Source: a virus. From it: a DNA stretch of 62,138 nucleotides. Below are positions 39,904-47,171 of the stretch, one piece after another. A program made the position numbers and the translations under genes. The notes below the pieces were generated by a model. It searched no databases. It saw only the letters and a program-made list of their open reading frames with translations, and was not told the DNA's origin. Position 1 is the stretch's first letter. Every line of letters begins with the position of its first letter. The DNA is taken from IMG/VR virus record IMGVR_UViG_3300034418_010262, positions 1 through 62,138 of that record. The stretch is one strand, 5' to 3'.

Positions 39904-40043
39904 CACCCTCGCCCTTGTCCTCTATATTTCTTCATACTTGCTTTTTTACTTTTATTCATAGAAGATAACTTAAGGTTTCGTTTACCAATCGAAGTTTTCT
40001 TATAATTTTTTTGCTTTACAGCAACACCTACTGTTTTTGCCAT
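39903..40043 (-). CDS. 46-residue basic protein
   Basis: Starts MAKTVGVAVKQKNYKKTSIG after GAGGAG and ends MKKYRGQGRG. About one third is Lys or Arg. Small Lys/Arg-rich proteins ending in KKYRGQGR recur in marine T4-like phages as I remember them. Nucleic-acid binding is probable from composition. Confidence 0.6.
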   Translation of the reverse strand: MAKTVGVAVKQKNYKKTSIGKRNLKLSSMNKSKKASMKKYRGQGRG

Positions 40044-40046
40044 ACT

Positions 40047-40871
40047 TTACTCCTCAATTTTAAATAAATTACCAAATGTTTGGCCAGTATCTTTAGGACA
40101 ACACCAATCGTAATCAAATAGCTGATCTAACGTTGCATGTTCTCCCTTTAAGTTCCACCAGTTACGAACATACTCAAAAGAAACTTGAGCAACTCTTGCT
40201 AGCTTAGCATCTGAGTGATCGTGAACTGTAGTTGGAAATCTTTCTACATTGTGATTAAACAATGGATGAATATGAGTAATACCCAAGCCATATATGATAT
40301 TCTCGATGGTTGGTTTCATTCTCACGGTTTTCTCTTTATCAAGTCTTAGAAGCAAAGGCATTCTAAAACGAATATGATTATCATCTAGAAAATAATAATC
40401 TACAATTTTCTTAGCATAGCCACGCTTAATAATATAACATTGTAAGCCATGATCCCATCCAACTCTATGCCGTGGAGCCATCACTGCCCACCCTTCGTGC
40501 ATTACACAAAGCTGCAAAGCATCCCATAGAACACCATGTTTTTTTACATAGTCTTCCCATACGAATGGCCATTGGTCTATTTGATTGAAAAGGCAGTCAT
40601 CCTCAAAGATAGCAACCATATCTTCATCTGTTTCTTCATACCATTTTTTGATTGTAAGTAGATGAGATGATGTCGCGCCAAAAGGTAAGATTTGGCACTC
40701 AGGTGTGCCAGTGATCTTGAGATTAGAATCTTCTAATCGAGGATAAGAACATATTCTATAGTTGGTTATTCCTAGCTTCTCAAATTCACCAATCATATAT
40801 TCTCGGCGGTCTTTACTCTCTTCAAGATTGACCACCCAACAGCTGGGAAACCCCTTCAATTTTGGATGCAT
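40047..40871 (-). CDS. family 25-like glycosyltransferase
   Basis: 274 residues. CWVVNLEESKDRREYMIGEFEKLGI is the GT25 N-terminal motif, FGATSSHLLTIKKWYEE the conserved central helix, and MVAIFEDDCLFNQ the ED(D) metal motif. GT25 enzymes modify LPS or proteins with galactose or other sugars. It may use UDP-galactose, which galE in this unit supplies. Confidence 0.82.
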   Translation of the reverse strand: MHPKLKGFPSCWVVNLEESKDRREYMIGEFEKLGITNYRICSYPRLEDSNLKITGTPECQILPFGATSSHLLTIKKWYEETDEDMVAIFEDDCLFNQIDQWPFVWEDYVKKHGVLWDALQLCVMHEGWAVMAPRHRVGWDHGLQCYIIKRGYAKKIVDYYFLDDNHIRFRMPLLLRLDKEKTVRMKPTIENIIYGLGITHIHPLFNHNVERFPTTVHDHSDAKLARVAQVSFEYVRNWWNLKGEHATLDQLFDYDWCCPKDTGQTFGNLFKIEE

Positions 40872-41095
40872 TATTTAATTCCGTTGTTATATTCACTCAC
40901 TAGTTCTTGTATACTATCAATTGCCATATCTAATTGAATATCGGTAATTGGTGGCAATTCTTTCTTGTACATTGCAATGATGATTTCGTCTTCAATCTTA
41001 TCGCGATTTACTTTACCATTTTTAATAGGCAAATGAAAACCATTTTGCATAATGTCAATCGCGAGTTCACATGATATCATTACATCTTTGTCCAT
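40871..41095 (-). CDS. small protein, unknown function
   Basis: 74 residues, MDKDVMISCELAIDIMQNGF with an acidic C-terminal helix. Its stop overlaps the glycosyltransferase ATG by one base. Early promoter just upstream. Not recognised. Confidence 0.6.
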   Translation of the reverse strand: MDKDVMISCELAIDIMQNGFHLPIKNGKVNRDKIEDEIIIAMYKKELPPITDIQLDMAIDSIQELVSEYNNGIK

Positions 41096-41119
41096 ACTTT
41101 TTCTCCGTATATATCTGTA

Positions 41120-41147
41120 AATATATTACATAATGAAGAAATGTCAA
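41120..41147 (-). promoter_or_regulatory. sigma70-type early promoter
   Basis: GGGTTGACA with TTGACA at 41147-41142, 16 bp, TATATT (41125-41120). It follows the upstream gene's stop by 3 bases. Confidence 0.82.
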
Positions 41148-41150
41148 CCC

Positions 41151-41615
41151 TTAATCCCACAAATTTTCATAATATTTTCCAAATAATCTGAAGCCGTTGC
41201 TCATTCGTTCCTGATGCGCCTTCAAGCCGTCACGATCAATCCATTCAAAATCGCCTAGGCCACTATCACTTGGAATATGTGGTCCATAATACTCATCTTC
41301 CCAATTGTCTTTTACTTTTTGTTCAAAGGCCCAGATCATTTCATCCATAATCCAATCCCAACGATCAAAAAACTTAGGATCAGCTGTACCGTCACCTTCG
41401 TATGCACGTTTCCATTTAGTAGTAGGACGCAACTCTTTTGGTACATCACTTGGATCTGTATTAGGAGCGCCGTGCTTTGTTTCTTTCAACTGTTTTAGCA
41501 TAGGCAAGATAATCGGTGCAAGGGTATAATCCATGCTCCAAGTATCATAATCGTGTATTGCGACTTCTATCTTTTGCGGCCTATCATCTTTATAGGGCCC
41601 TATATAAACTTTCAT
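41151..41615 (-). CDS. 154-residue protein, unknown function
   Basis: Start ATG 41615 overlaps the HNH gene stop (TAATG). MKVYIGPYKDDRPQKIEVAI begins it; RWDWIMDEMIWAFEQKVKDN is an aromatic helix and HQERMSNGFRLFGKYYENLWD ends it. A phage-conserved type I cannot name. Confidence 0.6.
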   Translation of the reverse strand: MKVYIGPYKDDRPQKIEVAIHDYDTWSMDYTLAPIILPMLKQLKETKHGAPNTDPSDVPKELRPTTKWKRAYEGDGTADPKFFDRWDWIMDEMIWAFEQKVKDNWEDEYYGPHIPSDSGLGDFEWIDRDGLKAHQERMSNGFRLFGKYYENLWD

Positions 41616-42124
41616 TATATAAACAACTCCCAACTTGGATGTTTGATTGTAAATTCCATTTGTTTACGTTTACGAACTAATTCCCAGTAACCAGGTCTAT
41701 ATGGTTTATATTTAGGCTTCCAGTCCATCCTGTTTCCTTTAGTAGAATTACAAGAATTGCAGGCTGCTACTATATTGGTCCACTCTGTTTTACCACCACG
41801 GCTGAGTGGAACAACGTGATCCATAGTCAAATGTGATCTACTAAACTTATATCCGCAATACAAACATTTGTACTGATCGCGTAAATAAAGGTTAGATTTT
41901 GAAAACCTAACCTCTGACTTGGATTTGATATATTGTTTCATCATAATCACAGCGGGAACTTTGGTTTCCCAAGAGGGGCTCCGGACTAGCCAATCGTCAT
42001 ACCATTCTAACACATCACATTTATCGTGATAAATGTACCGTATGGCTTCTTTCCAATTAATAACGCTGAGAGGTAGATAGTTGACGGGTTGAGCATCTGC
42101 ATTAAGAATCAAAACGTCGGACAT
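41615..42124 (-). CDS. HNH endonuclease
   Basis: 169 residues. A zinc-bound beta-beta-alpha HNH core: CLYCGYKFSRSHLTMDHVVPLSRGGKTEWTNIV then ACNSCNSTKGNR. The two CxxC pairs bind zinc; DHV and N are the catalytic residues. An N-terminal domain of about 70 residues precedes it. Could be a free-standing homing-type nuclease or a DNA-processing enzyme. Confidence 0.92.
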   Translation of the reverse strand: MSDVLILNADAQPVNYLPLSVINWKEAIRYIYHDKCDVLEWYDDWLVRSPSWETKVPAVIMMKQYIKSKSEVRFSKSNLYLRDQYKCLYCGYKFSRSHLTMDHVVPLSRGGKTEWTNIVAACNSCNSTKGNRMDWKPKYKPYRPGYWELVRKRKQMEFTIKHPSWELFI

Positions 42125-42144
42125 CTATCTTTCCTTTGCTGCTT

Positions 42145-43011
42145 TTAACTATTTATCTCCAATCTGTACTGATCTTCACACATTTGGTAGATATCTTTCG
42201 TGAGTACACAATATTCTGATAATTCATCAACTACTGAAGCAGTAGCATCACCTTCTCTACGATCTTCGAAAACTCGTTTCATTTCTTTGCCGGTAACTTT
42301 ATCCATAGCATCTAAGACTTCAAGAACACTGAATCCTGTATTACTACCAAGGCATTCATACGGAGTATTACGAGGACCTTCTTCTACAGCCTTTACTATA
42401 GCAGCACTAAGATCACAGACGTGTATATAATCGCGAATGCAAGTACCGTCCCTAGTATCATAATCGTTACCAAAGATGCTAATGTGGGGATATTTTTCAG
42501 CAGCCACCATAGCAGCAACACGAATAAGATGGGTTGGAGCACCCAATTGCCGATTAACGCCATCAGTACCAGAGACATTAAAAAAGCGAAAAATAGTATA
42601 ACCATTGGCTTTCTCCTTAATAATATCTTCAGCAGCCACCTTACTGCGAGCATAAGGCGAAGCCATCTCCCATGCTGATGATGTACTTGCAAAGATAAAG
42701 TTTGGAGTTTTTACTTTGTCAAGCATATTTGATGTGCCCATAGCATTTACACGGTAATACTCCGTGGGCTCTTTAAGTGACTGAGGTACGACACTGCGAC
42801 CGGCCAAATGAACTACAGCATCATATGTACCATGTACAGCAAAGGGATCTGTGACATCTACGGGCTCAAACATATCCACATATTTTGATATATCATTGTG
42901 CTCGCCATGAATATTCGTATCCCAACCATCGACATAATGGCCATACTCTTTAAGCAGTTTACATACATGGCTGCCAATATAACCCGTGGCACCCGTTACC
43001 AGAACTTTCAT
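42145..43011 (-). CDS. galE: UDP-glucose 4-epimerase
   Basis: 288 residues. GATGYIGSHV is the NAD-binding site, VVHLAGRSVVPQSLKEPTEYY and STSSAWEMASPYARSK supply the Ser/Tyr-x3-Lys catalytic set, and RFFNVSGT the substrate loop. Shorter than E. coli GalE (338). Interconverts UDP-glucose and UDP-galactose, the substrate of Glf encoded at 8.3 kb. Confidence 0.92.
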   Translation of the reverse strand: MKVLVTGATGYIGSHVCKLLKEYGHYVDGWDTNIHGEHNDISKYVDMFEPVDVTDPFAVHGTYDAVVHLAGRSVVPQSLKEPTEYYRVNAMGTSNMLDKVKTPNFIFASTSSAWEMASPYARSKVAAEDIIKEKANGYTIFRFFNVSGTDGVNRQLGAPTHLIRVAAMVAAEKYPHISIFGNDYDTRDGTCIRDYIHVCDLSAAIVKAVEEGPRNTPYECLGSNTGFSVLEVLDAMDKVTGKEMKRVFEDRREGDATASVVDELSEYCVLTKDIYQMCEDQYRLEINS

Positions 43012-43037
43012 ACAATCCTCCTATACATAATAATACT

Positions 43038-43066
43038 ATTCTATAATGTATTTAGCCAAATGTCAA
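43038..43066 (-). promoter_or_regulatory. sigma70-type early promoter of galE
   Basis: TTGACA (43066-43061), 17 bp, TAGAAT (43043-43038); AGGAGG precedes the galE ATG downstream. Confidence 0.85.
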
Positions 43067-43067
43067 C

Positions 43068-43075
43068 TATAAATA
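43068..43075 (+). promoter_or_regulatory. T4-type late box abutting the endolysin gene
   Basis: TATAAATA ends 4 bases before the ATG at 43080, so an mRNA from here would be leaderless. Confidence 0.5.
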
Positions 43076-43079
43076 AAGC

Positions 43080-43598
43080 ATGAAACATTTACTATTACTT
43101 CCACTGATTATATATCTAACAGCATGCTCGAGTGATACCGATTATGCTCTTTCTCGCAAATTGCCAGAATCAAAACAAACTCTAGCTCACAAGGCGTATT
43201 TCTGGTATGGCTTGTCAGAAGAAAAAGATCGCCAAACAATCAAAGATATTACGGGAGTAGATCCAGTAACTACTGAGTGGTGTGCTGCTTTTGTGAATAT
43301 GGTGTTACTTGAAAATGAACTACCAACATCAAGATCTGTGAGTGCTTTCCCACTTATGGCTAGATCATTTATAACTTACGGTCAAGAAGTTACAACTCCC
43401 GAAAAGGGAGATATTTTAGTCTTTGAAAGAGGCGAAGCCGGATGGCAAGGCCACGTTGGTTTTTATGTCAGTCAAACCAAAGATATGTCGACCGGTCAAA
43501 TTTGGTATAACGTAATTGGCGGAAATCAAAATGATAGTGTTTCCATACAAAAATACCCAGCCGATAAATTAATCACAATACGTAGAGTTTCACTTTAA
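43080..43598 (+). CDS. lipoprotein CHAP/NlpC-type cell-wall hydrolase (endolysin candidate)
   Basis: 172 residues. Lipoprotein signal MKHLLLLPLIIYLTAC with Cys at residue 16. TEWCAAFVNMVLLENEL has the nucleophile Cys, GDILVFERG and GHVGFYV the catalytic His region, and VIGGNQNDSVSI the third residue, the TIGR02594/CHAP-like pattern. It should cleave peptidoglycan, anchored in the envelope. No Shine-Dalgarno visible. Confidence 0.8.
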   Translation: MKHLLLLPLIIYLTACSSDTDYALSRKLPESKQTLAHKAYFWYGLSEEKDRQTIKDITGVDPVTTEWCAAFVNMVLLENELPTSRSVSAFPLMARSFITYGQEVTTPEKGDILVFERGEAGWQGHVGFYVSQTKDMSTGQIWYNVIGGNQNDSVSIQKYPADKLITIRRVSL

Positions 43599-43811
43599 AG
43601 TTCTAGGATCAAATTCTAGTGGTATACATACCGCTTGAGTGTTTGGCGGGTAATAACCAGATGGCATTTCAAAAAGAGCTGAAGATAAACTTTCTCTTGC
43701 TTTAAAACAATCTACGTTCGTTGTAAAAAAGCCCATATTTTGTGCGTTAACGTGTAAGGCTTCTTTAGTTGGTAATAACATGACAAGTACTAGTACGTAT
43801 ATAGTATTCAT
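43590..43811 (-). CDS. small exported protein
   Basis: 73 residues with a hydrophobic signal-like start (MNTIYVLVLVMLLPTKEAL) and two Cys in the mature part. Converges with the endolysin gene, overlapping by 9 bases. tRNA genes lie just upstream. Not recognised. Confidence 0.5.
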   Translation of the reverse strand: MNTIYVLVLVMLLPTKEALHVNAQNMGFFTTNVDCFKARESLSSALFEMPSGYYPPNTQAVCIPLEFDPRTLK

Positions 43812-43836
43812 AGCACTGCCTTTTCGGTTGTTAAAT

Positions 43837-43919
43837 TGGTGCCCGTGGCCGGACTCGAACCGGCAAGCCTAAGCGACACATTTTAAGTGTGTTGAGTTTA
43901 CCAATTTCTCCACGCGGGC
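43837..43919 (-). tRNA. tRNA-Leu (anticodon UAA)
   Basis: Acceptor GCCCGCG pairs with CACGGGC, the anticodon arm is ACACA-CTTAAAA-TGTGT, the variable arm is long (leucine type), the T arm is GCCGG-TTCGAGT-CCGGC, and CCA is encoded. One acceptor mismatch. Confidence 0.9.
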
Positions 43920-43924
43920 TTTTC

Positions 43925-44000
43925 TGGTGCCCCCACACGGACTCGAACCGCGGACCTACTGATTACAAATCAGTTGCTCTACCAGCTGAGCTATAGGGGC
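43925..44000 (-). tRNA. tRNA-Thr (anticodon UGU)
   Basis: Full cloverleaf: acceptor GCCCCTA, D arm with AGCTCAGCTGGTAGAGC, anticodon arm CTGAT-TTGTAAT-region with TGT, T arm with GTTCGAGTC, CCA encoded. Confidence 0.92.
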
Positions 44001-44013
44001 ATTACTTATTTAT

Positions 44014-44091
44014 TGGCCTGCGCTGAGGGACTCGAACCCCCGACCTAGTGCTTAGAAGGCACTTGCTCTAATCCAGCTGAGCTAAGCGCAG
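44014..44091 (-). tRNA. tRNA-Arg (anticodon UCU)
   Basis: Acceptor CTGCGCT/AGCGCAG is perfect, anticodon arm AGTGC-CTTCTAA-GCACT, T arm with GTTCGAGTC, discriminator G, CCA encoded. Reads AGA, a codon the phage uses often. Confidence 0.92.
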
Positions 44092-44096
44092 ATTCT

Positions 44097-44204
44097 TTAA
44101 GCGTTATCAATAAAACGCTGGAAAATTTTCTCTGGTATCATACAAAGCTGTATATAAACAGCCCAGAAACCAATATTCCAAATGATGATTTCAGGCCAGT
44201 TCAT
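44097..44204 (-). CDS. 35-residue single-span membrane protein
   Basis: ATG overlaps the stop of the upstream gene (ATGA). One hydrophobic segment (IIIWNIGFWAVYIQLCMI), then a charged end. Likely translated by coupling. Confidence 0.55.
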   Translation of the reverse strand: MNWPEIIIWNIGFWAVYIQLCMIPEKIFQRFIDNA

Positions 44205-44659
44205 TTACGAAACTCCACTTGATACCACTTGCCATCATGTTTAAATTTGATGATGCTGTGAGAATAAACTGATTTATTTTGATTTTCATACAGTGTTTTA
44301 GTCTCACATTTCTCTTGAAGGCGGTAGCCAACAATTTTGTCACTACCTTTTTGTGCCTTATCAGCTCCAATAATACCACCAATTACTGCACCTGCTGCAG
44401 CACCTTGGTCATTACCAGAAGCGCCTTTACCAAGTAGACCACCAATAATCATACCCATCAAAGCACCGCCCGCGGCATCACCTTGTTCATTAGAGTATAC
44501 GGGTACTTCTACCTCATAACACTCAGTATGCTGAAAAGGAACTCGCTGAGTTACGTAACGATATTCGTCAGTGATAGTAGCTTGCACTTTATCAGCATAA
44601 GCTGGCGCTGCTACCAATAGAGCTAGAGCACTAACTCCAATCTTTGATATCATAGACAT
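44201..44659 (-). CDS. exported glycine-zipper (17-kDa antigen-like) protein
   Basis: 152 residues from ATG 44659. Signal peptide with SALALLVAAPAYA. After a Cys-containing segment comes a glycine zipper (GALMGMIIGGLLGKGASG, then AAAGAVIGGIIGA), like Rickettsia 17-kDa/glycine-zipper 2TM proteins, and a C-terminal beta domain with two Cys. Outer membrane or periplasm expected. Confidence 0.75.
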   Translation of the reverse strand: MSMISKIGVSALALLVAAPAYADKVQATITDEYRYVTQRVPFQHTECYEVEVPVYSNEQGDAAGGALMGMIIGGLLGKGASGNDQGAAAGAVIGGIIGADKAQKGSDKIVGYRLQEKCETKTLYENQNKSVYSHSIIKFKHDGKWYQVEFRK

Positions 44660-44768
44660 CTTTATAAACCTTTTCTGTGTCATTGTGGCCGTGGCGATAT
44701 CCCACAACATATCCAATTACTCCACCAAGGATTGTACAAATTAAAGCCATTTCTGTTACAATACTCAT
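44631..44768 (-). CDS. 45-residue single-span membrane protein
   Basis: MSIVTEMALICTILGGVIGY starts a membrane segment, and a charged tail ends IKDWS. AAGGGTGAG site. It overlaps the start of the glycine-zipper gene by 29 bases in another frame. Confidence 0.55.
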   Translation of the reverse strand: MSIVTEMALICTILGGVIGYVVGYRHGHNDTEKVYKDVYDIKDWS

Positions 44769-44773
44769 GATGC

Positions 44774-44884
44774 TCACCCTTGTTGAATAAAGTTTGGTTG
44801 AATGCTACTACAACCATTGCAGTATTCAAATGGATCTGAGTATCCAAAAACAGCTAGCATGCCGTCGTATTCTTGTTCTATCAT
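44774..44884 (-). CDS. 36-residue early peptide
   Basis: MIEQEYDGMLAVFGYSDPFE then a CNGC pair; AAGGA site; first frame after an early promoter. The next gene's ribosome site lies in its end. Confidence 0.5.
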   Translation of the reverse strand: MIEQEYDGMLAVFGYSDPFEYCNGCSSIQPNFIQQG

Positions 44885-44910
44885 GTTTGATTCCTTCTTA
44901 TTATTATATT

Positions 44911-44938
44911 AATATAGTACTTTCTTGGAGAATGTCAA
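44911..44938 (-). promoter_or_regulatory. sigma70-type early promoter
   Basis: GGGTTGACA with TTGACA at 44938-44933, 16 bp, TATATT (44916-44911). The upstream TGA stop (44937-44935) lies inside TTGACA. Confidence 0.85.
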
Positions 44939-45315
44939 CCCTTTCTTTGAAATTTTTTCACAAATTCTAAAAGAATTTTCTCCGATCGTTCTCTGGCTTC
45001 TTGTTCCCACCAACAAGTGTCATAGTTGTAACCCTTGTCAAGAAGCTCTCCAAGATTATCATACATGAACTGCTTCACATGAACCATTTCGTGGGCTATA
45101 CTAGTATATATCTGGCTTATGTTCTTGTTCTTCTTAGAAATCAAAATTAAATAGTTATCTTCATCAATATCAATACACAGGCCAGACTTATCGTTTACGA
45201 TCTTATCTTCTGCAACAATCTCAATACTCTTTGGCCAAGCTGGCAAATTCTCGCAGCAAAAACGAGTAAAGTGAGTTGTGAGTTTTGGATCTAATCCTTT
45301 TACCTTAACTTTCAT
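44935..45315 (-). CDS. SprT-like zinc metalloprotease domain protein (copy 2)
   Basis: 126 residues. IYTSIAHEMVHVKQFMYDNLGE holds HExxH, and CWWEQEARERSEKI may give the third ligand. Matches copy 1 at 32 kb in the HEM-HVKQ block and the WE-x-x-A block. Function inferred only from the fold. Confidence 0.72.
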   Translation of the reverse strand: MKVKVKGLDPKLTTHFTRFCCENLPAWPKSIEIVAEDKIVNDKSGLCIDIDEDNYLILISKKNKNISQIYTSIAHEMVHVKQFMYDNLGELLDKGYNYDTCWWEQEARERSEKILLEFVKKFQRKG

Positions 45316-45556
45316 CTCTGTACAACGTAGTTCTGCTATTGATTGCTTGATGAATGATTTTCCACTTTACCCATGCTTCCATGCAATGTTCTATTTCTTT
45401 ATAGAAGATAGCATTGAGCAACCAAACTAAATGCCATTTACCATTTCTTTTCCTTTCCCACTGAGCTGCAGAAAAAGATTGATTTAACCTGCCACCAATT
45501 ATAACATTAAAAAGAATAGAAGTGGCAATAATTATTCTTTTAAAGTACATTTTCAT
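45305..45556 (-). CDS. small protein with N-terminal membrane or signal segment
   Basis: 83 residues: MKMYFKRIIIATSILFNVII then a Trp-rich basic region (QWERKRNGKWHLVWLLNAIF). Starts directly after the gp52 stop and overlaps the next gene by 11 bases. Not recognised. Confidence 0.55.
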   Translation of the reverse strand: MKMYFKRIIIATSILFNVIIGGRLNQSFSAAQWERKRNGKWHLVWLLNAIFYKEIEHCMEAWVKWKIIHQAINSRTTLYRDES

Positions 45557-46897
45557 TTAATCTAATCCCTGTAGATCACTCTCATATTGTTTTGCGGGGG
45601 TTGTTTTATTCCAGAAATTTAATTCTGCTTGAGTTGATTTAATTTCTTTGGCTAGTTCCTTTACCATTTCATCTGTCAAGCTCATGATATTGATACGTAG
45701 CAATCTATCAACGTCAGATTCAATAGCATGTGTATTTTGTAGTATCTGATCGCCAACATCTTTCTTCTTACGGTTTTTAAACACGATGCGATCGTCAAGT
45801 ACTGCTTGAATAAATTGCATCTTCACATTAAGCCAACGAAGATCTTCTTGAGCTTCTTCTCTACGCTTCTCAATTCGTTGTTGTAGTATACCAAGACGAT
45901 AGTCGACAAAGTCTTTGATTAAAAGACGCTCATCATCATACTCACGAAGCTTTCCGTCCGGACCAATTACTGTAAGGTTTTCACTTAATGGCTTACTCAG
46001 CTTGAATTTAGAAATAATCTTAGCATCATTCCAGTTTGCTGAAGTGTTTTGCTTTAATTTGATTTCAAAAGAGAAACCAGTCTTATCACAAAGATCTTCA
46101 TATGATACGATGTCACCATCATCTTCAAGCTTATCAAGTACCTTAACATATGATTCACGATCAAAACCATATGGAACTTCAGTAATCATCATTACTGTTT
46201 TGGTTTTCTTATGATACTTACCATAAACAATGTGGCGATCTTCAACAGGATCATAGTCGACTCGTCCTTTGAACTCAGGAAATGACACTGGAGCCTTGTT
46301 GGTTATATTACCATCCGACAAGTATTCACGAACGAGGCGAGAGAGGTCGTCTACTGATCGTGGAAGGATGTTTGTAGCAAAACCAGTGGCAATACCCTTA
46401 GTTCCATTAGCCAATACCAAAGGAAGTACTGGTAGATAGAATGCCGGTGGTTCGTGTTCCGGATCAGGGTGGGCGGGGGCCAGGTCAACATCGCGAATAT
46501 ACTTCTCAAAGTTTTCGCTTAAGCGCGTGTAAACATAACGTGCTGCGCCTGCTTCTTGAACTAGTCGAGTACCAAAGGAACCACGACCCTCGACTAGGCA
46601 GACATTGTTATTCCACGTTGCAGCCATTAGTTGCCCGGCCCCCGCGGCAGACGTCTCTCCATGATTGTACCCATAGTCTGATATAATACCTGCAACAGCG
46701 GATACTTTCTTAAAGTCACGCTTTGAGTTGAGGATACTGCTATAAAGGTAGAACCTTTGGACAGGCTTTAACCCGTCAATCATATTAGGAATCGCTCGTG
46801 ATTCCACGGTGTACATTGCAAATGATTTCCACTCGTTGGATGCAACCTTCGAGATTGGATATTCATTTTCTTCAACTGTAAATTCCATCAATGACAT
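45557..46897 (-). CDS. 52: DNA topoisomerase II medium subunit gp52
   Basis: 446 residues (T4: 442). ESRAIPNMIDGLKPVQRFYLYSSI opens the breakage-reunion domain; RGSFGTRLVQEAGAARYVYTRLS carries the catalytic Tyr (about residue 121); LVLANGTKGIATGFATNILP follows; C-terminal coiled coil. Works with gp39 to remove supercoils for replication. Confidence 0.95.
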   Translation of the reverse strand: MSLMEFTVEENEYPISKVASNEWKSFAMYTVESRAIPNMIDGLKPVQRFYLYSSILNSKRDFKKVSAVAGIISDYGYNHGETSAAGAGQLMAATWNNNVCLVEGRGSFGTRLVQEAGAARYVYTRLSENFEKYIRDVDLAPAHPDPEHEPPAFYLPVLPLVLANGTKGIATGFATNILPRSVDDLSRLVREYLSDGNITNKAPVSFPEFKGRVDYDPVEDRHIVYGKYHKKTKTVMMITEVPYGFDRESYVKVLDKLEDDGDIVSYEDLCDKTGFSFEIKLKQNTSANWNDAKIISKFKLSKPLSENLTVIGPDGKLREYDDERLLIKDFVDYRLGILQQRIEKRREEAQEDLRWLNVKMQFIQAVLDDRIVFKNRKKKDVGDQILQNTHAIESDVDRLLRINIMSLTDEMVKELAKEIKSTQAELNFWNKTTPAKQYESDLQGLD

Positions 46898-46925
46898 GAC
46901 GAACCCTTTTTCAATTTATAGTACC

Positions 46926-46954
46926 ATTCTATCACAGTTTTTGGTATATGTCAA
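46926..46954 (-). promoter_or_regulatory. sigma70-type early promoter of gp52
   Basis: TTGACA (46954-46949), 17 bp, TAGAAT (46931-46926). The upstream TGA stop (46953-46951) lies inside TTGACA. Confidence 0.87.
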
Positions 46955-47160
46955 CCAAAATATTTTTCAAGCATGTCTAAAACGTCTTGATATTTAGCCA
47001 TTTCAAGGATTTCTGTTTCCATCGCCTCAAACACATCAGGGTGCTCGCCAATTCCTGCTGGATTATTAAGATATACTTCGACGTTCATTCTATGTTTTTG
47101 AATATGTCCGTGGGCATGAGCCTTCATTGCTTCAATCATTACTTCTTGTTCTAGTGCCAT
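46951..47160 (-). CDS. small helical protein between topoisomerase genes
   Basis: 69 residues: MALEQEVMIEAMKAHAHGHI then EVYLNNPAGIGEHPDVFEAM and a terminal helix. AAGGAGAAA site. A similar protein family accompanies topoisomerase genes in some T4-like phages as I recall; function unknown. Confidence 0.6.
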   Translation of the reverse strand: MALEQEVMIEAMKAHAHGHIQKHRMNVEVYLNNPAGIGEHPDVFEAMETEILEMAKYQDVLDMLEKYFG

Positions 47161-47171
47161 TATTTTTCTCC

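Noticed and set aside
46441-46686. 81-codon plus-strand frame inside gp52
   Set aside because: It lies antisense to a clear topoisomerase gene and has no ribosome site or recognisable protein features.
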